This document shows positions 40,077 to 50,644 of a stretch of DNA of 64,000 nt, piece after piece. The notes beneath the pieces are model-generated. The model was not told the DNA's origin. It ran no database searches and saw only the letters and a program-made list of their open reading frames with translations. Source of the DNA: Aphanomyces cochlioides (Eukaryota; Oomycota; Saprolegniomycetes; Saprolegniales; Verrucalvaceae); the NCBI GenBank assembly GCA_019828595.1, contig JAHQRK010000036.1, forward strand, positions 62,001 through 126,000. Reading direction: 5' to 3'. A program made the translations under genes and the position numbers. The stretch's first letter is position 1, and each line of letters starts with the position of its first letter.

Positions 40077-43000
40077 TTACTGGTGTTCAACTCGAAAAGA
40101 CATGGGATATTTGTCGAATAGCTCGTTGTATCCAGCTTGAGAGAAAAGGACTGAGACCGCTTCGATGATGTTTCGATAGTCGAAGTCGTCAGGCGAGAGC
40201 AAACGAATTGTTCGCCTGATGGAAGCTGTCCAACTGACAAATATAATCTCGTTCCATAGTAAAATCGGTAGAGGCTTTTTGCCATCGAACTTGGTTGCAT
40301 TTCTTTGAGTCCATAAGGAGTACGTGATGGAAGCACAAAGGAGGGACCATAATTTGAATAATGCGTCATGCAGGTGTTTTCCTCGCGTATTGGTCTTGAA
40401 GCGACTGATATTCGTGGTGGTTGCCCAATCAAACTTAACACCATAAGCACTCCATGCTCGCTCTTGGAACATCCAAACTTGATGTACATGATGACATGTA
40501 TGGAAGGCATGATGAAAAGTCTCAACATCCGAGCAATCTTCGTAGACACAACAAATAGCGTCAGGGTTTTGGATCTGCATATAGGAAAACCTCGAGTTGA
40601 CGGGTAACATCTTCATGTGCAATCGAAACCATACATCGCCTTGAACAGGTGGAGGTAGATTACACACAGTACGAATGAGACGGATATACTTTGCTATGTC
40701 TTTGTCAGTTCTTGTCGTAGTCTTCATAGGATGTATAGCTTCAGTCTGGGGGGCGTGGTAAGCTAAATGCACCACGTTTTTCTTGGGCCACGACTCGAAA
40801 GGTAAATCAGCATCCTTGATTCTGGCTGTAAACGGATGTTGACAAGTCGGGACATTGGGCAGTGGCGACCCTTGCCGAATGTCAAACGATCGAACAACTT
40901 TGTCGAAGATTCGTGTGAGTTGATTGTAAATGTCGGTTGTGCGGGGCAATGTGGCAAAGTCCATGACTCCGTCCTGGTTTAGACAAACTTGGGCAGCTGG
41001 ATTGTTCGACGACATTCGGTTCACGAACATGGTCTCTGTTGGCCAAGCACCATGTGGGGTCAGGAAATCCTTCAGGCATCTGAGACCATTTTTGGCCCCG
41101 TGGCGGCACCAGAGACGCATGTCTTCATCTTTCACGACATTTGCTAACATCTTAGCAGAGCCGAAGTGCATTGCGTCGTAGGCTGTGAGCCATACCGGGA
41201 GGTTCAGTACCGTGTCGAGATTTGGAGGCACGCCGATTCGCTTACTCATGTCTGTGGCTGACCAATGTTTCCAAGTATCAAGCCACAGTGGATGGAGCTC
41301 GCGAAGCAAAAGCCACTTGGAGCTTGCATTTGGGTAGTATGAAAGAAAATCGAATGGGTGACTGTCTCGGAATAACTGATGTATTGTGCGGCTAAATTGT
41401 CGCTGTACAAGTTTCTTCCACACCAGGATTTCACCAGGAGAATCGGCAGACATAAAGAGCTGTAAACGAAGAAGGCGTTGTGTTCGCAGCCTCGATGCAA
41501 TGTGGGGGATTCCCAAGCCTAAAGGCTTGTCGTACTGCCACCTTCTATGGATTGAGGGACGGTAACTCTCATCGAGCTGGGTCTTGCGGCAAAGTATGAA
41601 CTTGTTTAACATTTGTTGCCACGTAACGACCATAGCAGGAGGCACAGGTACAACGGCTGTTACATGCCACAACATAGATAGCAACATCGTGGAGGCAATA
41701 AGCTTTCGGCCCTGCAATGTCCTTGCTCGTTTACCCCATAGTTGAAAGGACGAGATGAATTTGTCGTTGAGTTTTTGAAGTTGGGAGTCAGCCGAAAGTC
41801 GATGGCCAAAGAGAATACCAAGATATTTCGTACACTGACCAGTTGGTACGATATTGAGCAAACCATCTGCTTCGATGTCTTCTTGATCGAGATGGTCGTT
41901 GAGAACCAAGGTCATGCACTTGGAACGATTCAGACGGGCCCCTGAAGCCGTGCAAAACTCTTCCACAATTGCCATTTGCTCCACAGCAGATTGCAGCGAG
42001 TTTGATAACAACGTCGAGTCGTCGGCAAAGAATATACTCGTAATAACTGAGTCGTGGGGGAGAGCGATTCCAAGATGTGGGGACGCTCGGAGCATCTCAC
42101 CAAGAGGTTCTAGGTATAGGACGAACAGTAGGCATGATAAAGGACAGCCTTGTTTGACGCCTCGGGTAGGTCGGATCTTAGGGCCAAGCTCGCCATTGAA
42201 GATGATCTGGACCAAAGGTGAGTCGTACAAAAGAGCTACCCACGCAATGAAACCATCACCAGTGTTGACTTCTCTCAGCACATCAAGCATAAATTCTCGA
42301 TCCACCATGTCGTACGCTTTCGAAAAGTCAAGGAATGTTGCATAGTAGTCGTGATCTTCGTTGGTGCAAAACGTTTGCAAAGTTTGCACAAGCAGGACGT
42401 GGTCATGCAGCCGTCGTCCTGGGACAAAGCCAGCTTGACTTGGGTGAATGAGATGAGGAGCTACTGTAGCCAGGCGATAAGCGAGGGCACGGGATAGTAT
42501 CTTCACCTCCACTGACATGAGTGCAATAGGTCGGTAGTTTCCAGGATCGCCTCGATCACCAGCTTTGAAGAGCAGAGCCACAGCACTACGCCTTTGTTGA
42601 AGGAGTAGTTTACCGTGGTGGTGAAGTTGGTAGTTGAAGACCCTGACCAGGATTTCGGAGAAAGCCTCGGGTGCTACTTGGAAGAAGGCCGCTGGCCATC
42701 CATCAGGACCAGGAGACTTGTTTGGACTCATTGTCTTGAGAGCACTACACAGCTCGGCTGCTGTGATAGGTCTGTCTAGCTCCTCGCGTTGCTCATCATT
42801 GAGTTTGCGGGAGATAAACCGTATGACAGCCCTCCGCCTCGCCCGGTTTAGCCGAGGTTGTTCGCCACGAGTGGTAGTCATTATTGCCTTCCAATGGGCA
42901 GTGAATCTCTCTTTGATAGTGGTAGGATCAGACACGGGAATGCCATCGACGTTGACCGTCGTGATAGGAACCTTGAGTCCTTGTGGCCTTCGAAAGAAGT

Positions 43001-44193
43001 GGCTCGTACCGCATTCGTTGATATTTGCATGAAAATCGAATTGCTGATCCATGCGGTATTGGCGATATTCGATTCTTGCGTTTTCCAGCGCCAACCGAGT
43101 AGCATCAACGGCAGCCTCGTCGAGCAAGCCAGCTTCGTATGATCGTTGTGCAGATATATGTCTCAGTTTTAGGCTTTTGAGCTCGTGTTGCATGGATTGG
43201 AGGTGGTGGCGATGACATTGTTGTAAACGTCGTTTGATTCGCTTAAGCCACCCATACCAGACGGCTCCCATGTTTGTCGATTCGTCCGCACGCATCTCAG
43301 AGAGGAGGTGTGATGCCTCTTCTCGTATGGCTTTGATGACGAGCGGGTCTTTGAGTAGCTCTCTCGGCAGCCTCCAGTAGCCACGGGTCGTGGGTGTATG
43401 ACTTGTAGAGAGAACGACAGTGTGCTCCAAGTGATCTCCGGCAAAGCTGTTAGTGGCATATTTTGAGCTTTGGTAGGATTGGGCAACTAAATCTTGGTCA
43501 ATGAACCAGTAGTCCAGACGATTGCTTCGTCCTGGACCGCTTGCCAGTCTTTCGTGAGGGTGGTGTAGGCGCCACGCGTCGATGACTCCTAGTTGTGACA
43601 GCCAGGCAAGACATTCGACTTTTCCAAAGGTGTGATCTTGCCGTGGTTTGGAAGCATCGAGGTGTTCGTTGACAGGAAGGTTAAAATCTCCCCCAACCAG
43701 GTGTACACTGTTAGCTTCAAAAGCGCGAGGGAGACTGTCAAAGAAACTCAGCCCGATGTTGAGGGGTAACTGGCGCGTAAATGTTGTGGATGTAGACTGG
43801 GGTTTCATCCCAGTACGTTTTGATCACAATATAACGGCCAGGGATATCGTGTTGTGATAAGTGCACCAGGCTTGAGAATCCAGGCATCGATTCGTGAAAG
43901 TATGATGCAACGCCACATCGACGGTTGTTCAAATTGTCCGTGCGGGTTGTTCGTAAGTCGTTGGTAAAAAGTTTGTACTTGCTAACACCCACTTCGTTGT
44001 CGAGGTGAGTGTGGAAAGTGTCAAGATGTTTTGCGTTGTTGAGTTTCGTTTCTTGAAAGAGAACAGCTTGTGTCGGTTTCCGAAGACGCCGTGCAACAAG
44101 ATGTCCGTTTTCTTTCAGCCCATTGAGGTTGCTCGTCGTCACTTCAAGTATGGGGAGCTTGACAAAATGACCAGCCGCGACCACTTTAGCCAC
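40077..44193 (-). pseudogene. ORF2 of family C (EEP endonuclease-RT) with one frameshift
   Basis: About 1370 residues, colinear with family A ORF2. The nuclease motifs NLNGLKENG, QETK, GGDFNLP, NRLDYWF and GDHLEH and the RT motifs NYRPIA, FLDFSKAYD, GVKQGCPLS and FFADD are all present, with the C-terminal knuckle CCVYEDC...HHAFHTC. The frame breaks once near 43740-43800, between HNIYAPV and FFDSLPR in the nuclease. The frame has no ATG at its 5' end; it begins near GTGGCTAAAG, 8 nt before the end of the ORF1 frame, so ORF1-coupled initiation or frameshifting would be needed. It is either recently inactivated or carries a sequencing error. Confidence 0.9.
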
Positions 44194-46651
44194 GGGAAGC
44201 GATCGTTGTGAGATCCGCTAGGTCGCCGTGAATTAAAGTAGGTTCGCTTGGGTGAAACATGACTTGATTGTGGAGAGTGATATCCAAATCGTTGCTTTCG
44301 TGTAGTTGAAGGATTTTTGTCATGATGTGACACATCGATTCTCCGTCGCCAGTGTACATGAATTCCATTCTGTTCCATATGTGGAGGCCAAGGTCGGTGT
44401 ACATCAGGAGTGACATGAGCGTTTCGGAGGATAGACTGCGTTTACCAAGGCGAGAGGGTAACGCTGTCACTGGACTTTTTGTTGAGGCCAAAATTGCCGC
44501 ATCGCTATTGAAATATAGTGGAGCATGAACTGCCATCAATACTTCTGCAATGGCCAGCACTTCTTCGACTTCAACTCTGTTGAGGACGATGTCATCATCG
44601 GTGATGATTGCCTCGATGAGTGGGAGGTTGTTGACCATCTTCTGGTCACTGAACACCGAGATCACGTGGTCGTGAGTGATTGGAGTGCCGAATGTTGCCT
44701 CGTAGAGCTGACCAAAAGATTTTGTGCCACCACCAGACGCTCTTAGCCAACGATTAAGCAGTCGAAGACGAACAAAGTATTCGAAGCTGTCACGATTGGA
44801 GACAAAAATTTGGTGCAGTTGCAGTCCAAATTCGATTGGCGCACGTTCTAGATGGATGCAGATCGTGTCAACACGCCCGTCCGTAATCAATTTCAATAAG
44901 TTGAAGGAATCGTGCGCTAACGCTTCCTTAACTTGGGCCGGGATATGTTGTGGTGCGTTTTGAGCCTTGGTGTCAAGGTCGTTGAGCTCGGCAAGTATGG
45001 CATCGAGAGACTTCTCAAACCTTTGGATTGAGCCCTCGTGGGGTTTGATCCCGCTAATGAACTCTTCAGCGGCAACGTGCACCTTGTCACCAGATTTGAG
45101 TGTCAGCTTTGGAACAATTACTTTGACAGTGGTGTTGCCAACTGTCGTTTCGTGTTCCTCGGGCTCAACATTAGCGCGTTCGTCCAGAGCCGCAAACATG
45201 TTCGGGGAGATCCAAGGACGATCAGGAGCTGGGATTGAGCCAGCGGAGATTGGGGTTTTCTTTCTTTTGCCTGTAGTTTGAACTTCAGTCCATTCCTTGT
45301 TGCTGTCTCGGGTCGTTTTCTGCCGTTTGGCAGTGGATGTCGAGACAGCGGCGTCTCCCCGTGGGCGGTGAGGGGTTGCGTGAAGTCCATGTTGGGTGGC
45401 GATTACATCGAGGTCAAGGCGCGCGAGCTTCTTGTCACGGTAAAACCATCCTTGACCAAACACGCGGAGGCACCGACCCTTGAAAATGAATTCTTCAATT
45501 GATCGACCGTCATTGTGCATAGATTCGGGTATAGCTGTCCCTTCAAAATACAAGCGATAACGAGAGCTAGCCAAGCCAGTCGTCGAGGAAACTGTGGAGT
45601 ATGAGCCCCACAAAAAGCGCGGCTCAAGCTTTGACATGATGCTGAACATGAGACGTTCTTCATCCTGTCCTTGGAGACCAGATGGGATATCGATGAAATA
45701 TCCATCAAGTATATGGGGCTCAGTCATGACAAATCTCTGAGAGCTGCCATCCTTTGCCACTTGGATCTTGAGAGAGACTCCACGCAGCTTTTTAAGAGCA
45801 TCTTCAGAGGCTATGCCCCACTTGAGAAGACGATTGGAGACATCTTTCTCGCACTTGATGACATCGACAAATGCATCGTCCAAATCAAGCGCTTGGTTGT
45901 CAAACAATAGAGATGTCATTGCCTTGGAGATGTCGATGTATTTGGTGTATTGGCCAGTGGACATTTGTAGCCAGCCAACAACATCTCTGGGGGAATGTTT
46001 TTGGATGGGCAAAGTGTCGTCAAACGTGAGAGATCCTGTCGCGCGTTTTTGCAACAAGGACGCCAGCTCGGCCATAGTTGGTCGATAATGGCCGACGTCA
46101 CTGTTCCGCTGAGCCTTGGCAGATTTAGCTCTCTGCTTGGCTTGGAATTCCCACACGCATTCGTTTGGCTTTTTGGTCGAGGTGTTCGACTCGGGTGGTA
46201 TTGGCACGGAGCGTGTTGTAGCAGGAGGCGAGGCATCGATTTGAGCTTCAGGCTCCATTTCCACATCAACATTGGTGTCGCGAATCGATTGGTCTTCAGA
46301 GCGCGGCTCCAGCTCAGTGGCTTGAGTAATCGGTGGGGTATGTGGTTGGTTGTTGTTGGAGATATCCTCTATGTCTTCATCAGGCATCGGAGAAACATTA
46401 TCCTTGTTGACAGTTTTGTCGCTGGTACGAGCGCTTGGTAATGGCACGCGACCACCGAGTGTAGCAAGACGTATGGGCGGTTGAGCAGCAGGCGGAGTTT
46501 TGTCGATGATTGAGTCAGGTTCATCGTCATCATCATCGTCAACAATCACCTCCATGATACTAGAAGCGTCCGAGGTATTGCGAAAGGGAGAGGCAGAAAA
46601 AGCTGAGGGCTTGTGTGCATGAGCACGGCTGGAAGAGCGGGTAGTCGCCAT
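44186..46651 (-). CDS. ORF1 protein of family C retrotransposon
   Basis: A complete 821-residue protein. It is shorter than family A ORF1 because the FSKN repeats are missing from the N-terminal region. The region from VWEFQAKQRAKSAKA to the C-terminus aligns throughout, with the RRM-like block SSRYRLYFEGT...KGRCLRVFGQGW, a basic cluster (TGKRKK) and PWISPNMFAALDER. The start at 46651 (MATTRSSS) matches the internal Met chosen for family A. Confidence 0.88.
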   Translation of the reverse strand: MATTRSSSRAHAHKPSAFSASPFRNTSDASSIMEVIVDDDDDDEPDSIIDKTPPAAQPPIRLATLGGRVPLPSARTSDKTVNKDNVSPMPDEDIEDISNNNQPHTPPITQATELEPRSEDQSIRDTNVDVEMEPEAQIDASPPATTRSVPIPPESNTSTKKPNECVWEFQAKQRAKSAKAQRNSDVGHYRPTMAELASLLQKRATGSLTFDDTLPIQKHSPRDVVGWLQMSTGQYTKYIDISKAMTSLLFDNQALDLDDAFVDVIKCEKDVSNRLLKWGIASEDALKKLRGVSLKIQVAKDGSSQRFVMTEPHILDGYFIDIPSGLQGQDEERLMFSIMSKLEPRFLWGSYSTVSSTTGLASSRYRLYFEGTAIPESMHNDGRSIEEFIFKGRCLRVFGQGWFYRDKKLARLDLDVIATQHGLHATPHRPRGDAAVSTSTAKRQKTTRDSNKEWTEVQTTGKRKKTPISAGSIPAPDRPWISPNMFAALDERANVEPEEHETTVGNTTVKVIVPKLTLKSGDKVHVAAEEFISGIKPHEGSIQRFEKSLDAILAELNDLDTKAQNAPQHIPAQVKEALAHDSFNLLKLITDGRVDTICIHLERAPIEFGLQLHQIFVSNRDSFEYFVRLRLLNRWLRASGGGTKSFGQLYEATFGTPITHDHVISVFSDQKMVNNLPLIEAIITDDDIVLNRVEVEEVLAIAEVLMAVHAPLYFNSDAAILASTKSPVTALPSRLGKRSLSSETLMSLLMYTDLGLHIWNRMEFMYTGDGESMCHIMTKILQLHESNDLDITLHNQVMFHPSEPTLIHGDLADLTTIASRG

Positions 46652-46667
46652 GTTGTCAGTTTTGGAC

Positions 46668-46701
46668 AGTGGTACTGCGGGGTAGCTGGCAAATTGGAAA
46701 C
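46668..46701 (-). promoter_or_regulatory. Conserved 34 bp 5' terminus, family C copy
   Basis: Identical to 10867-10900 of family A; the sequence just inside it (between this block and the ORF1 ATG) is not conserved. Confidence 0.55.
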
Positions 46702-46702
46702 T

Positions 46703-46810
46703 CCGGTCATAGCTCAGTTGGTAGAGCGTTTGACTGTAGTGGAAAGTTGTATTGGATTCAGTATGGCTTCAGAAATCAAATGGCCACCGGTTCGATTCCG
46801 GTTGACCGGA
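46703..46810 (+). tRNA. tRNA-Tyr (GUA) with intron, regenerated beside family C element
   Basis: The last intact copy in the window. Its flank ttggaaact is the family C 5' terminus. Confidence 0.97.
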
Positions 46811-47897
46811 CTCTCTTTTTCACACTTTCATCTCCTTTCCTTCTCTTACCCTCTTTTTTCCACCTCTCTCTTCATCTTCACGACCTTTACACGTCCCAAC
46901 ATTTAGATTCATCACATTTACCTACACATACAACAACTACACACGATACAGTCTATTCCAATGCCACACAAACAAATCTACGCGTTTTCACCAGCATTCA
47001 CGCGGCATGAGCCATCATTGCTCTGTCTTGTTTATTTCATGTGCAGGACACATTGGATGCACCCCAAAAGACATTACAATCAAGAGGAATCACATTCCCT
47101 TACATACGTTGTCGTGCCAGTATTTTTGTCGCTCGTCAATCTCTGACAAAAACTCCTCCACGTAGTAGCATAGAAGTGCCATTTTGAAGGTCCAGTGAGC
47201 ATACATGCCCCACAGCTCCTACGTTTGCCTTTCGGATGTCTGTGACGGCTCAGTTCAAAGTAGTTCGGGGTTGACGTTTTAAGTGATGCCTCGCTAATTC
47301 ATTGATCGAAATGAACAACACGTTATTTAAACATGGTTGCTTCTTGGAGGATAAAACAGTTTATGTTGGTTGTCCAAAATGAACAGCCTCATACTTTCCA
47401 ACCTCTGAATTGAGGTATAATCCCTTTGCAAAAACAAATCGCAACGACGTTTGGCTTCAACACAGAGAGAGGAGGAAAAAGAGTCTACCAATCGCACACG
47501 CATACATTCCGTTCTTGTTGTGTCGTTGTTTTAGTCACTCATATTTTGGCAAGTCATATATACATTCTTTTTGGGGGGACACAGCACGAGGATTCATCGT
47601 GCTAACTTGGTGCGTGCTGTGTGGCCACGGTGCGACGTTGGTACGGAGACTTCTCTACAACACTGCATGAGGCAGAGCGAAGAGCTTGGTAAAGGGTAAG
47701 AGTGTTTGTAAATAAGAAGGTGGATGGAATGCGATGTTGTAGATGAAATGGCAGAGACGAGTCTCTGAAAATGGGCTGGAAGATAGTGAGGACTATAAGA
47801 ATACAGGGTGTAGGATGTGGTTGATGATGCCAGTTGGTAGTGTATGTAGATGACTAAAATAGTGTGTGAAAGGTCGGTGGCTGGAGGACGTATGTGT

Positions 47898-47911
47898 CCG
47901 GTCATAGCTCA
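47898..47911 (+). pseudogene. 14 nt tRNA-Tyr stub at the family D 3' junction
   Basis: Cut at nucleotide 14 again, followed by atgacaatcgggg. No matching complete tRNA is found at the far side of element D. Confidence 0.93.
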
Positions 47912-48850
47912 ATGACAATCGGGGTATATTTGACCTTTAACCCCTATAAATATTTGCCTAGACGACCCAATGGGGAACAAGGACTACTAAGTTCTACTCG
48001 AAAGCCACTTGAATCGTTGCGTGAGTTCGATTGAGCTCTTGCATTGTCTTGAAATCTTGAGACTTCTTTACACAAGTGTCGCTCGCAAGTTCTTCTCTCA
48101 AAACCAAGTGTAGTTGGTATGAGACTTGAGTTTTTCGACTATCTCGGAGACTTGCATTGCTTCATCACTGTCCATTGTAGGATCACGGAGCATTCGTCTG
48201 ATATTTGCGGTCCACGAAACAAGAGATACTTCCTTGACCGCCTGGATGTATGGCACTGTTTTGCCTTCAAACTTGGTTCGATTGCGATGAATCCAAAAGT
48301 CCCGTAGCAAAGATGAAACGAGAAGGACCCACAAACGACGAATCACTGAAAAATGAGACACCCATTCTTCAGAAACCGCGAATTCGTCGAGGTTGATAAT
48401 CGTATTCCATGTAAATGGAATACCAAACGGCCGCCACGCTGCTTGATGCCAATTCCACACAGGCTTGACAAACTTGCAGTCGAACAGGATGTGTTGTATC
48501 GTTTCGACGGCTGAGCAACCAGGAAGGAGCATTCGATAATGCTAGGGTTGGTGTCTTGAAGGAAAAAGAAGCGAGAGTTGACGGGTAGCATCCGAAACAA
48601 GATTCGCCACCACACATCGGCTTGAACAGGAGTTGGATATCGCATCAAAGGTTTCACAGTCTTGTTCATGTATTTCTTGATCGCCAAATCATTGTTTCTT
48701 GAATCGCTCGACAAGGGGTGCTGTTTGGTGAGTAGTGGCGCGCAAAAGCAAATTGATCGGATGTACCCCCAGCTTGTACACCATATTGTCAAGCGTTCGA
48801 TTCTTGATATCGGAAAATCCAGGAAATAAAAAATCTTTGCCATAGATATT
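47912..48850 (-). mobile_element. Family D remnant of a tRNA-Tyr-targeted LINE (5' end unclear)
   Basis: The 3' terminus resembles families A and C (caatcggggtatattt, atatttgcct) and could form an outer stem ATTGGG/CCCGAT, although a competing GGGGT/ACCCC hairpin overlaps it. Inside are frameshifted pieces of the ORF2 C-terminus. The left junction is at the usual tRNA position. The right boundary and second target copy are lost; the end given here is where ORF2 similarity fades. Confidence 0.75.
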
Positions 48851-48960
48851 CTCCCTTGTGGTCGAAAAAACTGACAAGCGACTCACGAAATTGCTCCACT
48901 TCGTTGGATGATAGGGATGGCGGGATAAAGAAAGGCACGTTGCGGAAACGTTTCCAGGGT
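48098..48960 (-). pseudogene. ORF2 C-terminal remnant, family D
   Basis: Read across three frames it follows the family A/C ORF2 C-terminus: KDFLFPGFSDIKNRTLD, then VQADVWWRILFRMLPVNSRFFFLQ (A has LHGDVWFRLLFNMLPVNSRLFYLQ), then a knuckle with HILFDC, then ALLVSSLL...WIHRNRTKFEGK-like sequence to the stop at 48098. At least two frameshifts separate the pieces. No nuclease or RT core is present. Confidence 0.8.
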
Positions 48961-49594
48961 TTCTTTGCCACAATTGATTCGTACAAGACTTTCGATTCTA
49001 ATGGGGCCCAAGAACAGTCCCGTTTCCCTTTAGCACCATCAGGGGGGGCGTCCTTACGATACTTTTTGAGGCCGGTGTCGCCAAGGGATTGTGGATCAAT
49101 TGGCGCGATGCAATCACCTACAGCCAGTCGTCGTTTGGAGTTGGGGTGGTACTCCGTTTCCACATCATAATCGACATCTTCCTTGACTTCTTCGTCATCA
49201 GCTAAATCAATCACTGCTGAAGGCATCGGCAAGGTTGGTTGCGCCTCAAAACCACCCGAAATCATGGCGTCATTCCTTAGAAATGATTGTATGAGTGGTG
49301 CTGGATCTCCGCGGATGAACACTCTTTGACCAAGATAGTTCCAAAATTCATAACATACCGAGGTGCCAAGGGAGTCCACTCTCGCACTGAGCTCTTCGAG
49401 ACGAAGCTCACTAGCCGCCTTCAGCTCCTGCAGTTTGTTCGCGGTGATGGTAAGGTCAGAGGCCAGTTTTGTGTTTTCTTTCGACAAGCGCTTCGCTTTG
49501 ACCTCTAACTGGTGAATGATCCGCTTATCTAAGTAATCATTACGAAATAGCCTGTGAACGACTGACCATGGTGGGCGTAATCGGCGTCATCTAA
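48789..49594 (-). CDS. Unrecognised protein fragment with coiled-coil start and acidic middle
   Basis: An open frame from about 49594 (no ATG; the frame begins after a TGA) to 48789. The first 70 residues are heptad-like (KRIIHQLEVKAKRLSKENTKL, LKAASELRLEELSARVD). Then comes FWNYLGQRVFIRGDP, an acidic patch DLADDEEVKEDVDYD, and a Pro-rich segment FFIPPSLSSNEVEQFRESL. The last residues overlap the family D ORF2 remnant and are probably not its own. It may be a gene fragment from another transposon or a host gene cut by the array edge; I do not recognise a family. Confidence 0.4.
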
Positions 49595-49651
49595 AAGCCC
49601 GGTCGCATTAGAAGCAATGGCTGCGCTCAGCGTTAAGTTTGCTCCTTCTAT

Positions 49652-49728
49652 CTGTAGTGGAAAGTTGTATTGGATTCAGTATGGCTTCAGAAATCAAATG
49701 GCCACCGGTTCGATTCCGGTTGACCGGA
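49652..49728 (+). pseudogene. 3' part of tRNA-Tyr (5' exon lost)
   Basis: It starts at ctgtag of the anticodon loop and keeps the intron and the whole 3' exon with B-box, but the acceptor 5' strand, the D-arm and the A-box are replaced by unrelated sequence, so it cannot be transcribed as a tRNA. Confidence 0.93.
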
Positions 49729-49949
49729 CTCTCTTTTTCACACTTTCGTCTCCTTTCCTTCTCTTACCCTCTTTTTTCCACCTCTCTCTTCATCTTCACG
49801 ACCTTTACACGTCCCAACATTTAGACTCATCACATTTACCTACACATATAACAACTACACACTATACAGTCTATTCGAATGCCACACAAACAAATCTACG
49901 CGTTTTCACCAGCATTCACGCGGCATGAGCCATCATTGCTCTGTCTTGT
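49652..49949 (+). repeat. Diverged, truncated terminal unit of the tRNA-Tyr array
   Basis: It matches the array unit from tRNA position 32 to about 220 bp into the spacer, then stops within ctctgtcttgt. Several substitutions not seen in other units (ttcgtctcc, ttagactc, acatataac, cactatac, attcgaatg) mark it as an old edge copy outside the homogenised part. Confidence 0.9.
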
Positions 49950-50248
49950 GCCTTCGTGGCACTAGACAACGCCGTAACTGACTCTGCAATTGTTTTAGAA
50001 GCCTCTTCGAACCTGACGTTAGCGTGAGCCGACGCCACTGATGCTTGATTCTCACTCTCCTTGGGTTCAGACGTCGCAAACGGAGCATGAATTCCTCTGT
50101 TCTCAGCTTCAACCGACGCCAAAGATGCCCCATCTCTACTGTTCTTGGCTTTGGTCGACGCCGCTGTTGCCTGATTTCCACTGATCTTGGCCTCCGACGA
50201 CGCTACTGGTGCTTGAGGACCGCTTGACATTAACTGGCCTTCTCTCAC
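49950..50248 (-). CDS. Short ORF with 14-residue repeats
   Basis: About 100 residues from an ATG at 50248, made of five to six degenerate 14-residue repeats (QAPVASSEAKISGN, QATAASTKAKNSRD, GASLASVEAENRGI, HAPFATSEPKESEN, QASVASAHANVRFE). The frame then runs into the antisense array fragment, where the protein is broken. The orientation matches the unrecognised ORF at 48789-49594, so the array fragment may have split one gene, but this is a guess. Confidence 0.4.
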
Positions 50249-50644
50249 GTCAACTAGGGCGTTGATATCTCAGTGTGGGGGGATTGTCACAGGGATTCTG
50301 GATATGCCTACACTGTAGCAAGGAAAACCAGACCAGGTTCAAGAACGGCAGCTAGTTACGGTAGCTAGTTGACTTCCTTTTTAACGCCCTAGTGCTTAAT
50401 ACATTCGTGTTAAGTGTTAGACCACTCTCTACAGCGCTACTGACGAAGCGGCTCCACCCCAAGCCGCCTCCGTCTACACCTGTCGTGCCTTTCCCCTCCT
50501 CCCCAGTCGAGTCGACGTGTCTAAGAGCGTTTTCGCCCTTTCGACGTGTCACTGAGCTTCTACCAACAAAATGAGGTGCAGTCAGTCACATACAAACAAA
50601 GCATGGTTATCAACCAATTAAAGTACGATAAGCGATATTAAGTC
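50249..50644. other. Intergenic region without a recognised gene
   Basis: Contains duplicated short motifs (gcagctagttacggtagctagttgac; aacgccctag at both ends of about 120 bp) and only short frames below 70 residues. It could be a solo-LTR-like remnant upstream of the repeat ORF, but I see no defined ends. Confidence 0.3.

Larger units (their letters stand above)
38547..46701 (-). mobile_element. Family C tRNA-Tyr-specific non-LTR retrotransposon, three-ORF copy
   Basis: An 8155 bp element flanked by the same 15 bp target duplication (38532-38546 and 46702-46716). In element order it has a 5' terminus identical to family A, ORF1 (821 aa), ORF2 (one frameshift), a T29 tract, ORF3 (chromodomain-like and protease-like) and a structured 3' end. 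The proteins are clearly homologous to but diverged from family A. ORF3 is absent from family A. The T tract raises the alternative that this is a chimera of two elements, but the single pair of target duplications favours one unit. Confidence 0.88.
46702..47911 (+). repeat. tRNA-Tyr array, block 5 (one unit plus stub)
   Basis: One 1195 bp unit between family C and family D elements, with an ordinary spacer without genes. Confidence 0.94.

Noticed and set aside
50249..50644. LTR retrotransposon with gag start on the minus strand
   Set aside because: No second LTR, no defined TG...CA ends, no convincing primer-binding site and no pol domain nearby.
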